This document shows, in pieces, positions 18,483-25,716 of a stretch of DNA of 64,000 nt. The stretch is from NCBI RefSeq assembly GCF_004402405.1, contig NZ_SOFE01000022.1:1-64000 (forward strand). Reading direction: 5' to 3'. This stretch comes from Cryobacterium levicorallinum. GTDB taxonomy: Bacteria; Actinomycetota; Actinomycetes; Actinomycetales; Microbacteriaceae. Every line of letters begins with the position of its first letter. The stretch's first letter is position 1. The notes below the pieces were generated by a model, which worked only from the letters and a program-made list of their open reading frames with translations, was not told where the DNA came from and did not search any database. The position numbers and the translations under genes are program-made.

Positions 18483-19110
18483 CGACCGTGAAGGCGGCCT
18501 CGGTGGTGTCCTCGATGTCCTGCAGGCTCACGCCGGGGGCGCGCTGCCGCAGAACGAGGCCGGTCGGCGTCACATCGAAGACGGCCGTGTCGCTGATGAT
18601 GCGATCCACGACGCGTACGCCGGTCAGCGGCAGGGTGCACTCGGTGACGATCTTCGGGGTGCCATCCTTGGCGACGTGTTCGGTCAGCACGATCACGCGC
18701 GGGGTTCCGGCCACGAGATCCATCGCACCGCCCATGCCCTTGACCATTTTGCCGGGGATGGTCCAGTTGGCGAGGTCACCCTGGCCGGAGACCTGCATGG
18801 CACCGAGGATGGCGACCTTCACGTGCCCACCGCGGATCATGCCGAACGAGGTCGCCGAATCGAAGATCGACGCCCCCGGCAGTACCGTAACGGTCTGTTT
18901 GCCGGCGTTGATGAGGTCGGCATCTTCCTCGCCCTCCCACGGGAACGGCCCCATGCCGAGCAGCCCGTTCTCGCTCTGCAGCGTCACCTGAATTCCCTCG
19001 GGCAGGTTGTTGGCCACGAGCGTTGGAATGCCGATGCCGAGGTTCACGTAGTCGCCGTCGCTCAGTTCTTGCGCCGCGATCGCGGCCATTTCATCTCTGG
19101 TCCACGCCAT
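18460..19110 (-). CDS. 3-oxoacid CoA-transferase subunit B (second copy)
   Basis: A 216-residue subunit B with QSENGLLG (catalytic Glu47), [29 protein letters not shown] and [12 protein letters not shown]. It shares most of its sequence pattern with PcaJ at 1.5-2.2 kb. It forms a unit with the subunit A gene 3 nt upstream. No other pathway gene adjoins, so the acid substrate (acetoacetate, 3-oxoadipate or another 3-oxo acid) is undetermined. The last residues lie in a local tandem duplication. Confidence 0.88.
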   Translation of the reverse strand: MAWTRDEMAAIAAQELSDGDYVNLGIGIPTLVANNLPEGIQVTLQSENGLLGMGPFPWEGEEDADLINAGKQTVTVLPGASIFDSATSFGMIRGGHVKVAILGAMQVSGQGDLANWTIPGKMVKGMGGAMDLVAGTPRVIVLTEHVAKDGTPKIVTECTLPLTGVRVVDRIISDTAVFDVTPTGLVLRQRAPGVSLQDIEDTTEAAFTVEELAPSC

Positions 19111-19113
19111 GAT

Positions 19114-19842
19114 CTACTCCCCTGCCTGTACGCCGGCCAGTACGGGCCGACTGCGCACGGTGCGCTGTTCGATGTCTTTGACCCGGGCCAAGGCCTGAAC
19201 CAGGCGCTGCACATAGACGCCCGGAGTGATCACGTGATTCGGATCGATCTCGCCGGGCTGCACAATAATCTCGGCCTCCGCGATCGTCATAATGCCGGCG
19301 GTCGCGACCACCGGGTTGAAGTTGCGCGCGGTAAAGCGGTACTCGAGGTTGCCCAGGGTGTCGGCGCGCCAGGCCTTGACCAGTGCGACGTCGGCGACGA
19401 TGCCGCGTTCCTGAAGATACGTTTCGCCGTCGAAGTCGGCGAGCGGCTTGCCCTCGGCGATGAGCGTGCCGACTCCGGTCTTGGTATAGAAGGCGGGAAT
19501 TCCCGCGCCGCCGGCCCGCAACCGCTCGGCCAGGGTGCCCTGCGGACTGAACTCCACCTCGAGCATCCCCGCCAGAAACTGCTCGGCGAACAGCTTGTTC
19601 TCCCCCACATACGAGGCGATGACCTTGCGCACCTGCCCGGATTCAAGCAGCACCCCCAGGCCTTTGCCGTCGACGCCCATATTGTTCGATACGACGGTGA
19701 GATCTTTCACAGCGGATGCCCGCACCGCGTCGATGAGATCCGCCGGAATTCCGCTGAGGCCGAAGCCGCCGACCGCGAGCACCATCCCGTCGCGCAGGAC
19801 GTCGTGCAGCGCCTCGCTGGCGCTGGCCTGAACCTTGGACAT
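19114..19842 (-). CDS. 3-oxoacid CoA-transferase subunit A (second copy)
   Basis: A 242-residue subunit [63 protein letters not shown] and ARNFNPVVATAGIMTIAEAE. It is shorter than PcaI by about 22 residues because it lacks the mid-protein insertion. The upstream gene is a divergently transcribed IclR regulator, with three palindromic sites in the shared intergenic region, the nearest centred about 47 nt before this start. Regulation by that IclR protein is therefore likely. Confidence 0.88.
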   Translation of the reverse strand: MSKVQASASEALHDVLRDGMVLAVGGFGLSGIPADLIDAVRASAVKDLTVVSNNMGVDGKGLGVLLESGQVRKVIASYVGENKLFAEQFLAGMLEVEFSPQGTLAERLRAGGAGIPAFYTKTGVGTLIAEGKPLADFDGETYLQERGIVADVALVKAWRADTLGNLEYRFTARNFNPVVATAGIMTIAEAEIIVQPGEIDPNHVITPGVYVQRLVQALARVKDIEQRTVRSRPVLAGVQAGE

Positions 19843-19880
19843 ACGTTCTCCTCATCGAGTTGGTGTCGCGCCTGCCGCAG

Positions 19881-19897
19881 TGTCCACCTTGTGGACA
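19881..19897. promoter_or_regulatory. Putative IclR operator 1
   Basis: TGTCCACCTTGTGGACA: seven-base perfect inverted repeat with a 3-nt spacer in the divergent promoter region. Related palindromes at 19959-19975 and 19989-20005 share the TCCAC-N3-4-TGNACA core. Confidence 0.65.
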
Positions 19898-19958
19898 TCG
19901 GCCGATATCGTCATGCTATTCAGACCCGATAAGCCCTGTCAAACCCAAGCTTCCGTCG

Positions 19959-19975
19959 TTTCCACCTCGTGAACA
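19959..19975. promoter_or_regulatory. Putative IclR operator 2
   Basis: TTTCCACCTCGTGAACA, a weaker copy of the palindrome at 19881-19897 (13 of 17 positions identical). Confidence 0.5.
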
Positions 19976-19988
19976 GTAGGATATTAAT

Positions 19989-20005
19989 CATCCACAATAT
20001 GGACA
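19989..20005. promoter_or_regulatory. Putative IclR operator 3, over the regulator start
   Basis: CATCCACAATATGGACA, third relative of the palindrome. It covers the likely start codon (ATG 19999) of the IclR gene, a position suited to autorepression. Confidence 0.45.
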
Positions 20006-20967
20006 CAGGAGGCGAAATAATCTCTCAACCAGCCGCATCGGACGTGCCGACGCCACCCAACGGGTCGCCAGTGCCGGCCGGGCAATCAGGTCGCGATGCC
20101 TCGGTTCGCGCCACCCGCCCAGAACGCGGCGGCCAGCCAGCTCAGAGCGCACACCCCGTCCCCGCCGCACAACCCGCACAGTCGGTGCCGGGCGCACAGG
20201 TCGCCGGCCGGATCGCCCTGCTGCTGCGCCTGGTCGGGCGCAACCCGGCCGGCACGCCCCTGGCCGAGATCGTGCGGGACTCGGGCCTGACCCGGCCCAC
20301 CGTGCACCGGCTACTCACCTCGCTCGCCGCCGAGGGCCTGCTCGACCATGATGCCGTGCGCCGCACGTGGCACTACGGCCCAGAGGTGTTCGTCATGGGC
20401 ACCGTCGCCGCGGCGCGCTATCCGATCGAGGAGCTGGCCCGGCCGAGCCTCGTGCGCCTGGCCGAAGCGACCGGGGAGAGCGCCTTCCTGTCCATTCGGC
20501 GCGGCGCCGAAACCGTGTGTCTGCTCCGCGAAGAGGGCAGCTTCCCCATCCGCTCCTTCGTGCTGCACGAGGGGGTGCGCTTTCCGTTGGGGGTGGCATC
20601 CGCTGGAATGGCCATTCTGGCCTACCTGCCCGAGCCCGAAGTGGATGCCCTCCTGGCCGACACAGGATCCGTCGACACCGAGACCTTCGCGGCTCGCTGG
20701 GGCGCCCAGCACTCCCCCGCGAGCATCCGCGCCAATCTCGAACGCACCCGAGTGACGGGCTATGCGGTCAACCCGGGACTCGTCCTGGAGGGCAGCTGGG
20801 GCATGGGCGCCGCGATCTTCGATCGCAGCGGTCGCCCGGGGTGGGCGCTCTCCCTCACCGGCATCGAACCACGATTCAAGCCCGAGCGGCAGAAGATTCT
20901 GGGTCAACTTCTGCTCGACGAGGCCAGCCGCATCACCCAGACCCTGCAGCGCCCCCCGATAGCCTGA
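19999..20967 (+). CDS. IclR-family transcriptional regulator
   Basis: A 322-residue regulator. A Pro/Ala/Gln-rich N-terminal stretch of about 60 residues precedes the winged helix (LLLRLVGRNPAGTPLAEIV, LTRPTVHRLLTSLAAEGLL). The IclR effector domain follows (RPSLVRLAEATGESAFLSIR, FPLGVASAGMAILAYLP, GYAVNPGLVLEGSWGMGAAI). The start is uncertain: ATG 19999 is 11 nt after a TATTAA box; a GTG at 19969 is in frame; and a perfect AGGAGG at 20006 has only ATA or ATC at the right distance. Divergent from the CoA-transferase pair, which it probably controls through palindromes at 19881, 19959 and 19989. Confidence 0.85.
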   Translation: MDTGGEIISQPAASDVPTPPNGSPVPAGQSGRDASVRATRPERGGQPAQSAHPVPAAQPAQSVPGAQVAGRIALLLRLVGRNPAGTPLAEIVRDSGLTRPTVHRLLTSLAAEGLLDHDAVRRTWHYGPEVFVMGTVAAARYPIEELARPSLVRLAEATGESAFLSIRRGAETVCLLREEGSFPIRSFVLHEGVRFPLGVASAGMAILAYLPEPEVDALLADTGSVDTETFAARWGAQHSPASIRANLERTRVTGYAVNPGLVLEGSWGMGAAIFDRSGRPGWALSLTGIEPRFKPERQKILGQLLLDEASRITQTLQRPPIA

Positions 20968-21215
20968 CCGCCCGCGCAATGCCAGTTTCGGCCCCGCGTC
21001 CCTCGTTTCCGCGCGCAACTTGACGCCGTCGGCCCCAGCACCCGTGCCGCCCTGCATGAGGTGTCATCTTCAACCCGCTGAACTCGGCCTGGCCACGCGA
21101 GGTACCACCTTTTGCCCCATGAGTCCTCGTCAAGGGGCTGTAAAGTCTCGTTGCCAATCTGACAGTTCTGTCTCACCACCTCGCCAAAGCGCACCATCCC
21201 GGACCGGGCATGAAA

Positions 21216-21241
21216 ACAGCCCCGACCGAGGCCGGGGCTGT
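21216..21241 (-). terminator. Terminator downstream of tRNA-Ala
   Basis: ACAGCCCCG and CGGGGCTGT form a hairpin with a short loop; read on the minus strand it is followed by TTTTC. It lies 15 nt beyond the tRNA 3-prime end. The 290 nt between the IclR gene and the tRNA hold nothing else I can identify. Confidence 0.75.
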
Positions 21242-21255
21242 TCTTACAGTCTGAG

Positions 21256-21328
21256 TGGAGCTAAGGAGATTCGAACTCCTGACCTTCTCATTGCGAACGA
21301 GACGCGCTACCAACTGCGCCATAGCCCC
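21256..21328 (-). tRNA. tRNA-Ala (anticodon CGC)
   Basis: Minus-strand 73-nt cloverleaf: acceptor GGGGCTA pairs with TAGCTCC and includes the G3-U70 pair that marks alanine tRNAs. D arm GCGC/GCGC, anticodon loop TTCGCAA (anticodon CGC, codon GCG), T arm AGGAG-TTCGAAT-CTCCT, discriminator A. CCA is not encoded. Confidence 0.93.
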
Positions 21329-21393
21329 AAACTGCCTTTGAAGAATATCACGGGCTGGCCGCCACTTTCGCCGCTTCCCGCCCGAGCCGCCGA

Positions 21394-22323
21394 TTAGACG
21401 GCGCGGCGACGACGCAGCACGGCGTCGAGGTCGGTCATGCCGGGGCTGGTTTCGCCGACGATTCCCATCGACGCGAAACGGCTCGGCACCGCAGCCACCG
21501 CGGGCCTGGCGATCGGCGTGGCGGCCCGGATTGCTTCCTCGGCGAGCGCTGCGGCGCGGCGCGTGACCTCCGCCTCGGCGGCGGCCTTGCGCAGCTGATT
21601 GGCCGCTTCAACGGATGCCATCGCCGTCTGCGCAATGGATCCGCGCGAGAGATGCATCGCTCGCGGCACCGGCTGCGGCGTCCAGGTCGCCGCAGCAACC
21701 GGGGTCTCCTCAAGCTGCACGGGCTCAAAGGCCTGGCCGACCAGAACGGGCAACACCACCGGGGCGTCCACGCGCACCACACGCGCCGAACGGGCAACCG
21801 TGGCCAGCCGGCCGAGAATGCCGAACGCGGCCACCATGACAACTGCGCCACCGACCAAGGCGGTGAACGAGCCAGCCAGGGCGGGAGCGATCCCAGTCAC
21901 GGCCAGCACGAATCCGGCCAGCAGAATCAGCGACACCAGGCCGCGGAAACGGCGCAGGCGCCGGAGCTTCGAAACGGGCGACTCCGCCACGCGCGGCGCA
22001 GCGGCAGCAGCGACGGCCGCAGCGGCGCGGCGAACGTCGCGGGCAGCATCCGCCACCGCTTGCGCTTCGGCTCGTTCGCTCTGCTCAGCGCGCGCCAGAA
22101 CACGTTGCTGCTCGGCCACGGTGCGGGCGGTGGCTTCGAGTCGCACCTGGTGCGGCACCTCGGCGGTTTCGGCCAGGATGCGCAGCGTTTGCTGCAGCCG
22201 CACGGCGTTTTTTTCGGTCGCCTGGTACTGCTTGCGGCGCGACCAGGTGGGCATCAGGTAGGCGACCCAGAGCACGGCGGCCACCGCCACCATGACCCCG
22301 CCACCCAATGCCTCATTACTCAT
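21394..22323 (-). CDS. Membrane protein of unknown function with long coiled region
   Basis: A 309-residue protein with one N-terminal membrane helix (residues about 9-25), an Ala/Glu/Arg-rich helical stretch (about 40-115), two adjacent membrane helices (about 128-172) and a C-terminal cytoplasmic tail with another Ala-rich helix and an Arg-rich end (LRRRRAV). No enzymatic motif seen. Genes of this kind commonly lie next to the acetyltransferase and galU in this family, which is consistent with the order here. Role unknown. Confidence 0.75.
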   Translation of the reverse strand: MSNEALGGGVMVAVAAVLWVAYLMPTWSRRKQYQATEKNAVRLQQTLRILAETAEVPHQVRLEATARTVAEQQRVLARAEQSERAEAQAVADAARDVRRAAAAVAAAAAPRVAESPVSKLRRLRRFRGLVSLILLAGFVLAVTGIAPALAGSFTALVGGAVVMVAAFGILGRLATVARSARVVRVDAPVVLPVLVGQAFEPVQLEETPVAAATWTPQPVPRAMHLSRGSIAQTAMASVEAANQLRKAAAEAEVTRRAAALAEEAIRAATPIARPAVAAVPSRFASMGIVGETSPGMTDLDAVLRRRRAV

Positions 22324-22428
22324 GTTGACAACGGTAAGAGGCGCAGCGGCCAGAGCCGATGATTACCGGTGGCGTGTCACCGAAGTTAATACGCTGATTC
22401 CGCCCCCGAACGGGGCAAATCGGGGCGA

Positions 22429-23088
22429 TCATCGAACGATGACCCGCACCGGATGCGCGGCCGACTCGAGATCGGCCGCGGTGACCGTGGCGGCATCCGC
22501 TGGGACCAGACCATCGTGCCAGCGGCGCAGCACGCCCTGGGTGAGTTCCTCGGCGACCAAACCGAAGCAGAAATGGTCGCGCCAGTCACCGTTGATGTGA
22601 ATGTAGCGGCGACGCAATCCCTCATAGCGAAAGCCGAGTTTCTCCACGACCCGCAGGCTCGCCTTGTTTTCCGGGCGGATGCAGATCTCCATGCGGTGCA
22701 GGCCGAGCTGATAGAAGCAGTAGTCGGTCGCGAGCGCCACGGCCATCGGCGTGATCGACTGGCCGGCGAACTTCTCACTCACCCAGTAGCCGATGGTCGC
22801 CGATGACAGTGATCCCCAGGTGATCGACGACACGTTCAGCTGGCCCGCCAGTTCGCCGTTGCTTTCGATGATGAATGGCAGACCGTTACCCGACCGCGAA
22901 TGCGTCAACAGGCTCCGGATGCTCGCGCGCGTGTCGAAAGACATCGGCGCGTACGGGTTCGTCGCCTCCCACTTGCGCAGCCAGGAACGGTTGGCCAGAA
23001 GTTCGCCCTCGAGGGCGCGGGCGTCGCGCAATCGGATCGGGCGCAGGGTGACGGCCCCCTCGCGAAGGGTGGGAATAGCGATCGGCAC
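22429..23088 (-). CDS. GNAT acetyltransferase, RimJ/RimL type
   Basis: A 219-residue protein with the opening VTLRPIRLRDARALEGEL, a central GELAGQLNVSSITWGSLSSATIGYWV region, acetyl-CoA-binding segment FAGQSITPMAVALATDYCF and NKASLRVVEKLGFRYEG near the C-terminus, all typical of N-acetyltransferases acting on ribosomal protein N-termini. It lies 51 nt downstream of galU on the same strand. The exact target protein cannot be deduced. Confidence 0.82.
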   Translation of the reverse strand: MPIAIPTLREGAVTLRPIRLRDARALEGELLANRSWLRKWEATNPYAPMSFDTRASIRSLLTHSRSGNGLPFIIESNGELAGQLNVSSITWGSLSSATIGYWVSEKFAGQSITPMAVALATDYCFYQLGLHRMEICIRPENKASLRVVEKLGFRYEGLRRRYIHINGDWRDHFCFGLVAEELTQGVLRRWHDGLVPADAATVTAADLESAAHPVRVIVR

Positions 23089-23139
23089 GGTTCGCCTGTC
23101 TGTCGTGGGCTGAAAACCCCGGTGGGGCTCTGTAAAACG

Positions 23140-24033
23140 TTAGTCGAGCGTGGCGACGAATTCGTGCAACCAGGGCTTGAGGTCGCGCCCGAGGTCTTCG
23201 CGATCGACGGCGAGTTGCACGATGGCCTTGATGTAGTCGAGCCGGTCGCCGGTGTCATAACGACGCCCACGAAAAATGAGGCCGTACACGCCGCCGGTGG
23301 TTTCGGGGTTGACGGCCATCTCCTGCAGGGCATCGGTCAACTGAATTTCGTTGCCCTTGCCCGGCGCGGTGTGCTCGAGAATGTCGAACACCTCCGGACG
23401 CAACACATAGCGGCCGATAATGGCGAGGCTTGAGGGAGCATCCTCTTGGCTGGGCTTTTCGACCAGCCCGGTGATGCGCACGACGTCCGGGTCGTCGGTC
23501 GTTTCGACCGCGGCCGCGCCGTACAGGTGAATCTGCGACGGGTCGACCTCGAGCAGCGCCACGATGCTGGTGTTGCGCTTGCCCTGCTCCTCGAGCATGC
23601 GGGTGAGCAGGGGGTCGCGGGCATCGATGATGTCGTCACCGAGCAGCACGGCGAAGGGTTCGTTGCCGACGTGCATGCGGGCGCGCAGAACGGCGTGGCC
23701 GAGGCCGCGCGGGTCGCCCTGACGCACGTAGTGGATATCGGCAAGCTCGTTGGATTCGCGCACCTTGGCGAGCCGGGTCTGGTCGCCTTTGCGTTCGAGC
23801 ATGGCCTCCAGCTCGGTCATGCGGTCAAAGTGGTTCTCCAGGGCGTTCTTGTTGCGCCCGGTGACCATCAGCACGTCGCTGAGCCCGGCCGCAACGGCTT
23901 CCTCAACGACATACTGGATGGCCGGTTTGTCGACGACGGGCAGCATCTCCTTCGGCATGGCCTTGGTCGCTGGCAGAAATCGTGTTCCCAGCCCAGCTGC
24001 GGGAATGACGGCTTTAGTTATCGGGGTACCCAT
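23140..24033 (-). CDS. galU: UTP-glucose-1-phosphate uridylyltransferase GalU
   Basis: Makes UDP-glucose from UTP and glucose 1-phosphate. The 297-residue protein has the nucleotide-binding signature KAVIPAAGLGTRFLPATKAMPKEMLP, the VVDKPAIQYVVEEAV segment, GDDIIDARDPLL and GLVEKPSQEDAPSSLAIIGRYVL. Normal length. The mRNA may be leaderless: TAACCT lies 7 nt before the ATG. Divergent from the formyl-THF ligase gene with 34 nt between starts. Confidence 0.95.
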   Translation of the reverse strand: MGTPITKAVIPAAGLGTRFLPATKAMPKEMLPVVDKPAIQYVVEEAVAAGLSDVLMVTGRNKNALENHFDRMTELEAMLERKGDQTRLAKVRESNELADIHYVRQGDPRGLGHAVLRARMHVGNEPFAVLLGDDIIDARDPLLTRMLEEQGKRNTSIVALLEVDPSQIHLYGAAAVETTDDPDVVRITGLVEKPSQEDAPSSLAIIGRYVLRPEVFDILEHTAPGKGNEIQLTDALQEMAVNPETTGGVYGLIFRGRRYDTGDRLDYIKAIVQLAVDREDLGRDLKPWLHEFVATLD

Positions 24034-24040
24034 GGGCCCT

Positions 24041-24046
24041 AGGTTA
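24041..24046 (-). promoter_or_regulatory. Putative leaderless promoter of galU
   Basis: TAACCT on the minus strand, 7 nt before the galU ATG. No Shine-Dalgarno sequence fits in the gap. Confidence 0.5.
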
Positions 24047-24054
24047 GTGGCAAG

Positions 24055-24060
24055 TAGGAT
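24055..24060 (+). promoter_or_regulatory. Putative leaderless promoter of the formyl-THF ligase gene
   Basis: TAGGAT, 7 nt before ATG 24068. It could also be read as an AGGA ribosome-binding site; the divergent galU start, only 34 nt away, leaves little room for a leader. Confidence 0.45.
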
Positions 24061-24067
24061 GCCTTAT

Positions 24068-24646
24068 ATGGACTCCGACATTGGTCATCGAAAGCGTGCG
24101 CTGAGAGCGGAGCTGCGCGAACGTCGCCAGAACATGACATCGTCGGAGCGTGAATCCGCCACGGCCGGCTTCACCGCAAACCTGCAAAGCCTCGTCGTGG
24201 ATCTCTCCGCCCGATCGATTTCCTGCTATCTGTCGGCGCGCAATGAACCCGATACCCGGCCCTTTCTCAACTGGGCAACGGCAGAGGGCATCCGTATTCT
24301 GTTTCCCATTTCTCGCGAAGACGGTCTGCTGGACTGGACCGTCGGCGACGGCGAAGAAGAATTCACCGGCATTTCCGGGGTTCCCGAAGCAGTCGGAACC
24401 TTGCTCGGCCCGATCGCCATCAACGATGTCGACCTCATCATCGTGCCGGCAGCGGCCATCGACGAGTCCGGTCTGCGCATGGGCTGGGGCCGCGGCTACT
24501 TCGACAAGACCCTCGGCTCGATGGAAAAGTGCCCGCCGGTCTACGCCGTCGTCTTCGACAGCGAATACCTCGACGAGGTTCCCCGCGAGGTGCACGACCA
24601 ACCGGTCAACGGGCTCGTCACCCCGACCAGAATCATCGCGTTCTGA
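24068..24646 (+). CDS. 5-formyltetrahydrofolate cyclo-ligase
   Basis: Converts 5-formyl-THF to 5,10-methenyl-THF with ATP. The 192-residue protein starts MDSDIGHRKRALRAELRERR; conserved parts are IILVPAAAID-like LIIVPAAAIDESGLRMGWGRGYFDKTL, the ATP/folate-binding motif near the C-terminus, and HDQPVNGLVTPTRII at the end. I chose ATG 24068 over ATG 24059 because the family begins close to the KRALR helix and the -10-like box sits just upstream. Divergent from galU. Confidence 0.88.
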   Translation: MDSDIGHRKRALRAELRERRQNMTSSERESATAGFTANLQSLVVDLSARSISCYLSARNEPDTRPFLNWATAEGIRILFPISREDGLLDWTVGDGEEEFTGISGVPEAVGTLLGPIAINDVDLIIVPAAAIDESGLRMGWGRGYFDKTLGSMEKCPPVYAVVFDSEYLDEVPREVHDQPVNGLVTPTRIIAF

Positions 24647-24755
24647 CCATTTAATACCGCCCGTGAACCCCGTTCTGCATGTGACGGGGCGCCAGCGCGC
24701 CTAACCTTAGTTCTGGCGGGCATTTTGCCTGTCGGCTCAACCAGCTGGAGATGCA

Positions 24756-25100
24756 GTGCCTACCTACTCTTACCGTTGCACCGAGTGCGACACCGCCTTC
24801 GACATCCAGCAGGCCTTCACCGACCACTCGCTCACGGTGTGCCCGACCTGCCAGGGCAAACTGCGCAAGGTCTTCTCCTCGATCGGCGTGACCTTCAGCG
24901 GCTCCGGTTTCTACAGCAACGACTCTAAATCGGATGCGAAGCGGTCCAACCCGAATCTCGACCGCAAGCCGAGCGAAAGCTCGAGCGACAAGTCCGACTC
25001 CTCGGCGAGTAAACCGGCCGAAACCAAGACCGAGAAGAAGGCGGACAGCACACCCGCCAAGTCCGCGGCCCCCTCCGTTCCGACCGCCAAGGCGTCTTAG
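24756..25100 (+). CDS. FmdB-type zinc-ribbon protein
   Basis: A 114-residue protein starting at GTG 24756, with CTGGAG 6 nt upstream. The N-terminal zinc ribbon PTYSYRCTECDTAFDIQQAF and CPTCQGKLRKVFSSIGVTFSGSGFYSND has two CxxC pairs. The second half is a Ser/Lys/Ala-rich disordered tail. FmdB-like proteins are putative regulators of unknown target. It lies 51 nt upstream of mscL and is probably co-transcribed with it. Confidence 0.88.
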   Translation: MPTYSYRCTECDTAFDIQQAFTDHSLTVCPTCQGKLRKVFSSIGVTFSGSGFYSNDSKSDAKRSNPNLDRKPSESSSDKSDSSASKPAETKTEKKADSTPAKSAAPSVPTAKAS

Positions 25101-25151
25101 AGCATGGCGCTGACCAAGACGGTCGCCCAAGTCATTCGTTTGGAGCACCCC

Positions 25152-25595
25152 GTGATCAACGGTTTCAAAGAATTCATCATGCGCGGCAACGTCATCGACC
25201 TCGCCGTCGCCGTCGTCATCGGCACGGCGTTCACCGCCCTCGTCACGTCGATCGTTACGAGCATTTTCAACCCGCTCATCGCGTCGATCTTCAGCGCCGA
25301 GTCTTTGGCTGACTCGCTCGTCCTGCCTCTACGTGGTGGCGACGTCATCTTATTCGGTGCCGTCATCGGCGCACTGATCAATTTTCTGCTGATCGCCGCC
25401 GTTGTCTATTTCGCGATCGTGCTGCCGCTGAACAAGCTCAAGGAAGCCCAGGACCGTCGCCGCGCCGCCGGGGTTCCCTCCGAGGTCGTCGCCGACCCCA
25501 CGACCGAGCTCGACCTGCTCACCGAGATCCGCGACCTGCTGGCCAGGAACGCCGCAACAGCCGCTTCCGACGAGGGCTCCAAACACACCGCCTAA
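25152..25595 (+). CDS. mscL: Large-conductance mechanosensitive channel MscL
   Basis: Pressure-gated channel releasing solutes on hypo-osmotic shock. The 147-residue protein has the N-terminal amphipathic INGFKEFIMRGNVIDLAVAVVIGTAF pore segment, a periplasmic loop, a second membrane helix (LFGAVIGALINFLLIAAVVYFAIV) and a charged C-terminal helix (LNKLKEAQDRRR). I prefer GTG 25152 because the family starts at the GFKEF helix and TTGGAG lies 7 nt upstream; an in-frame ATG at 25104 would add 16 residues. Matches functionally with the betaine genes at 54-59 kb. Confidence 0.92.
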   Translation: MINGFKEFIMRGNVIDLAVAVVIGTAFTALVTSIVTSIFNPLIASIFSAESLADSLVLPLRGGDVILFGAVIGALINFLLIAAVVYFAIVLPLNKLKEAQDRRRAAGVPSEVVADPTTELDLLTEIRDLLARNAATAASDEGSKHTA

Positions 25596-25604
25596 AATAC
25601 CGTC

Positions 25605-25623
25605 TTCCCCGTTGTCGGGGGAA
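25605..25623 (+). terminator. Hairpin downstream of mscL
   Basis: TTCCCCG and CGGGGGAA pair around a TTGT loop 10 nt after the mscL stop. There is no T-run, so termination efficiency is uncertain. Confidence 0.5.
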
Positions 25624-25716
25624 CACCTATTCCCCCCCCTTTGGGGTAATGTGAGCACGCCCCCGGGCGATTCGCGCGGACTGGCCGCACGGTGAACGAA
25701 TTACAGGAGCGGTCAG

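Noticed and set aside
25104-25151. Upstream ATG start for MscL
   Set aside because: It would add 16 residues not seen in the family; GTG 25152 has a better-placed ribosome-binding site. Kept only as an alternative.
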